In this document: one piece after another, positions 46,965 to 47,000 of the stretch
How the letters are laid out: every line of letters begins with the position of its first letter
How positions within the stretch are numbered: position 1 is the stretch's first letter
Assembly (NCBI RefSeq): GCF_016908655.1
Contig: NZ_JAFBEI010000016.1
Coordinates: 1 to 47,000, forward strand
Source: Streptococcus saliviloxodontae
Lineage (GTDB): Bacteria > Bacillota > Bacilli > Lactobacillales > Streptococcaceae
Length of the DNA: 47,000 bases
Direction: 5' to 3'
Notes under the pieces: generated by a model
What the model was told of the DNA's origin: nothing
The model's database searches: none
The model's input: the letters and a program-made list of their open reading frames with translations, nothing else
Position numbers and translations under genes: made by a program

Positions 46965-47000
46965 CTAAGTGTTCAGGTCAGATAAGGAGGAGTAAACTAG

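Overview
The window is a chromosomal segment of a low-GC Firmicute, almost certainly a Streptococcus. The evidence is gene content and order: prs, cysteine desulfurase, DUF1831, rex, radC; relQ, NAD kinase, rluD-like, pta; the xpt-pbuX riboswitch operon; tdk-prfA-prmC-sua5-glyA; split coaB and coaC beside an ECF S component; and fhs. A C5a-peptidase-like surface protease with a YSIRK-type signal agrees with this. I do not name a species. I saw no tRNA, rRNA, CRISPR array, prophage or intact insertion sequence.

Layout. 1-5.3 kb: an N-terminally decayed GNAT gene, then a GH1 / histidine-phosphatase / histidine-phosphatase / GH1 cassette, then a 176-bp MITE-like element with 18-bp inverted repeats and 9-bp target duplications. 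5.3-9.6 kb: a GT-C-like membrane protein, an AI-2E-family permease, DUF554 and radC. 9.6-14.2 kb (minus strand): glutamine-amidotransferase-like hydrolase, rex, DUF1831, cysteine desulfurase, prs, CYTH protein. 14.3-17.8 kb: relQ, NAD kinase, pseudouridine synthase, pta. 17.8-23.6 kb: a small PAS-like protein, a HAD phosphatase, adhP, guaC and xpt-pbuX. 23.7-28.3 kb: the subtilase. 28.3-31.5 kb (minus): two flavin reductases, ApbE and a 4-OT tautomerase. 31.7-41.2 kb: tdk through a heterodimeric ABC exporter in one run. 41.2-44.9 kb (minus): pgm, then the coaB-coaC-S component operon. 45.1-46.8 kb: fhs.

The most interesting system is a probable cytoplasmic protein-flavinylation module. ApbE (30258-31193) has no signal peptide and is followed by two NAD(P)H-FMN-reductase-like genes. 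The last of these is fused to a PAS-like domain whose duplicated, flexible C-terminal tail carries two copies of the ApbE acceptor motif DxxSGAS. A separate 129-residue protein 10 kb away (17775-18164, next to pta) is homologous to that PAS-like domain and ends in the same kind of motif (DVTSGAS). The apbE and pta promoters have the same design (TTGACA, 17 bp, TATCAT) with a CcpA cre-like site over the -10, which suggests that carbon supply, NAD(P)H disposal and this flavoprotein system are linked.

Other regulation can be read directly. adhP has a perfect cre over its -35 and a Rex operator at the expected start point, and rex is encoded nearby with a Rex-like site over its own promoter. guaC and fhs share PurBox-like sequences about 60 bp upstream of their predicted transcription starts. 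xpt has a purine riboswitch of guanine type, and guaC has a structured leader ending in a terminator-like hairpin that buries its ribosome binding site.
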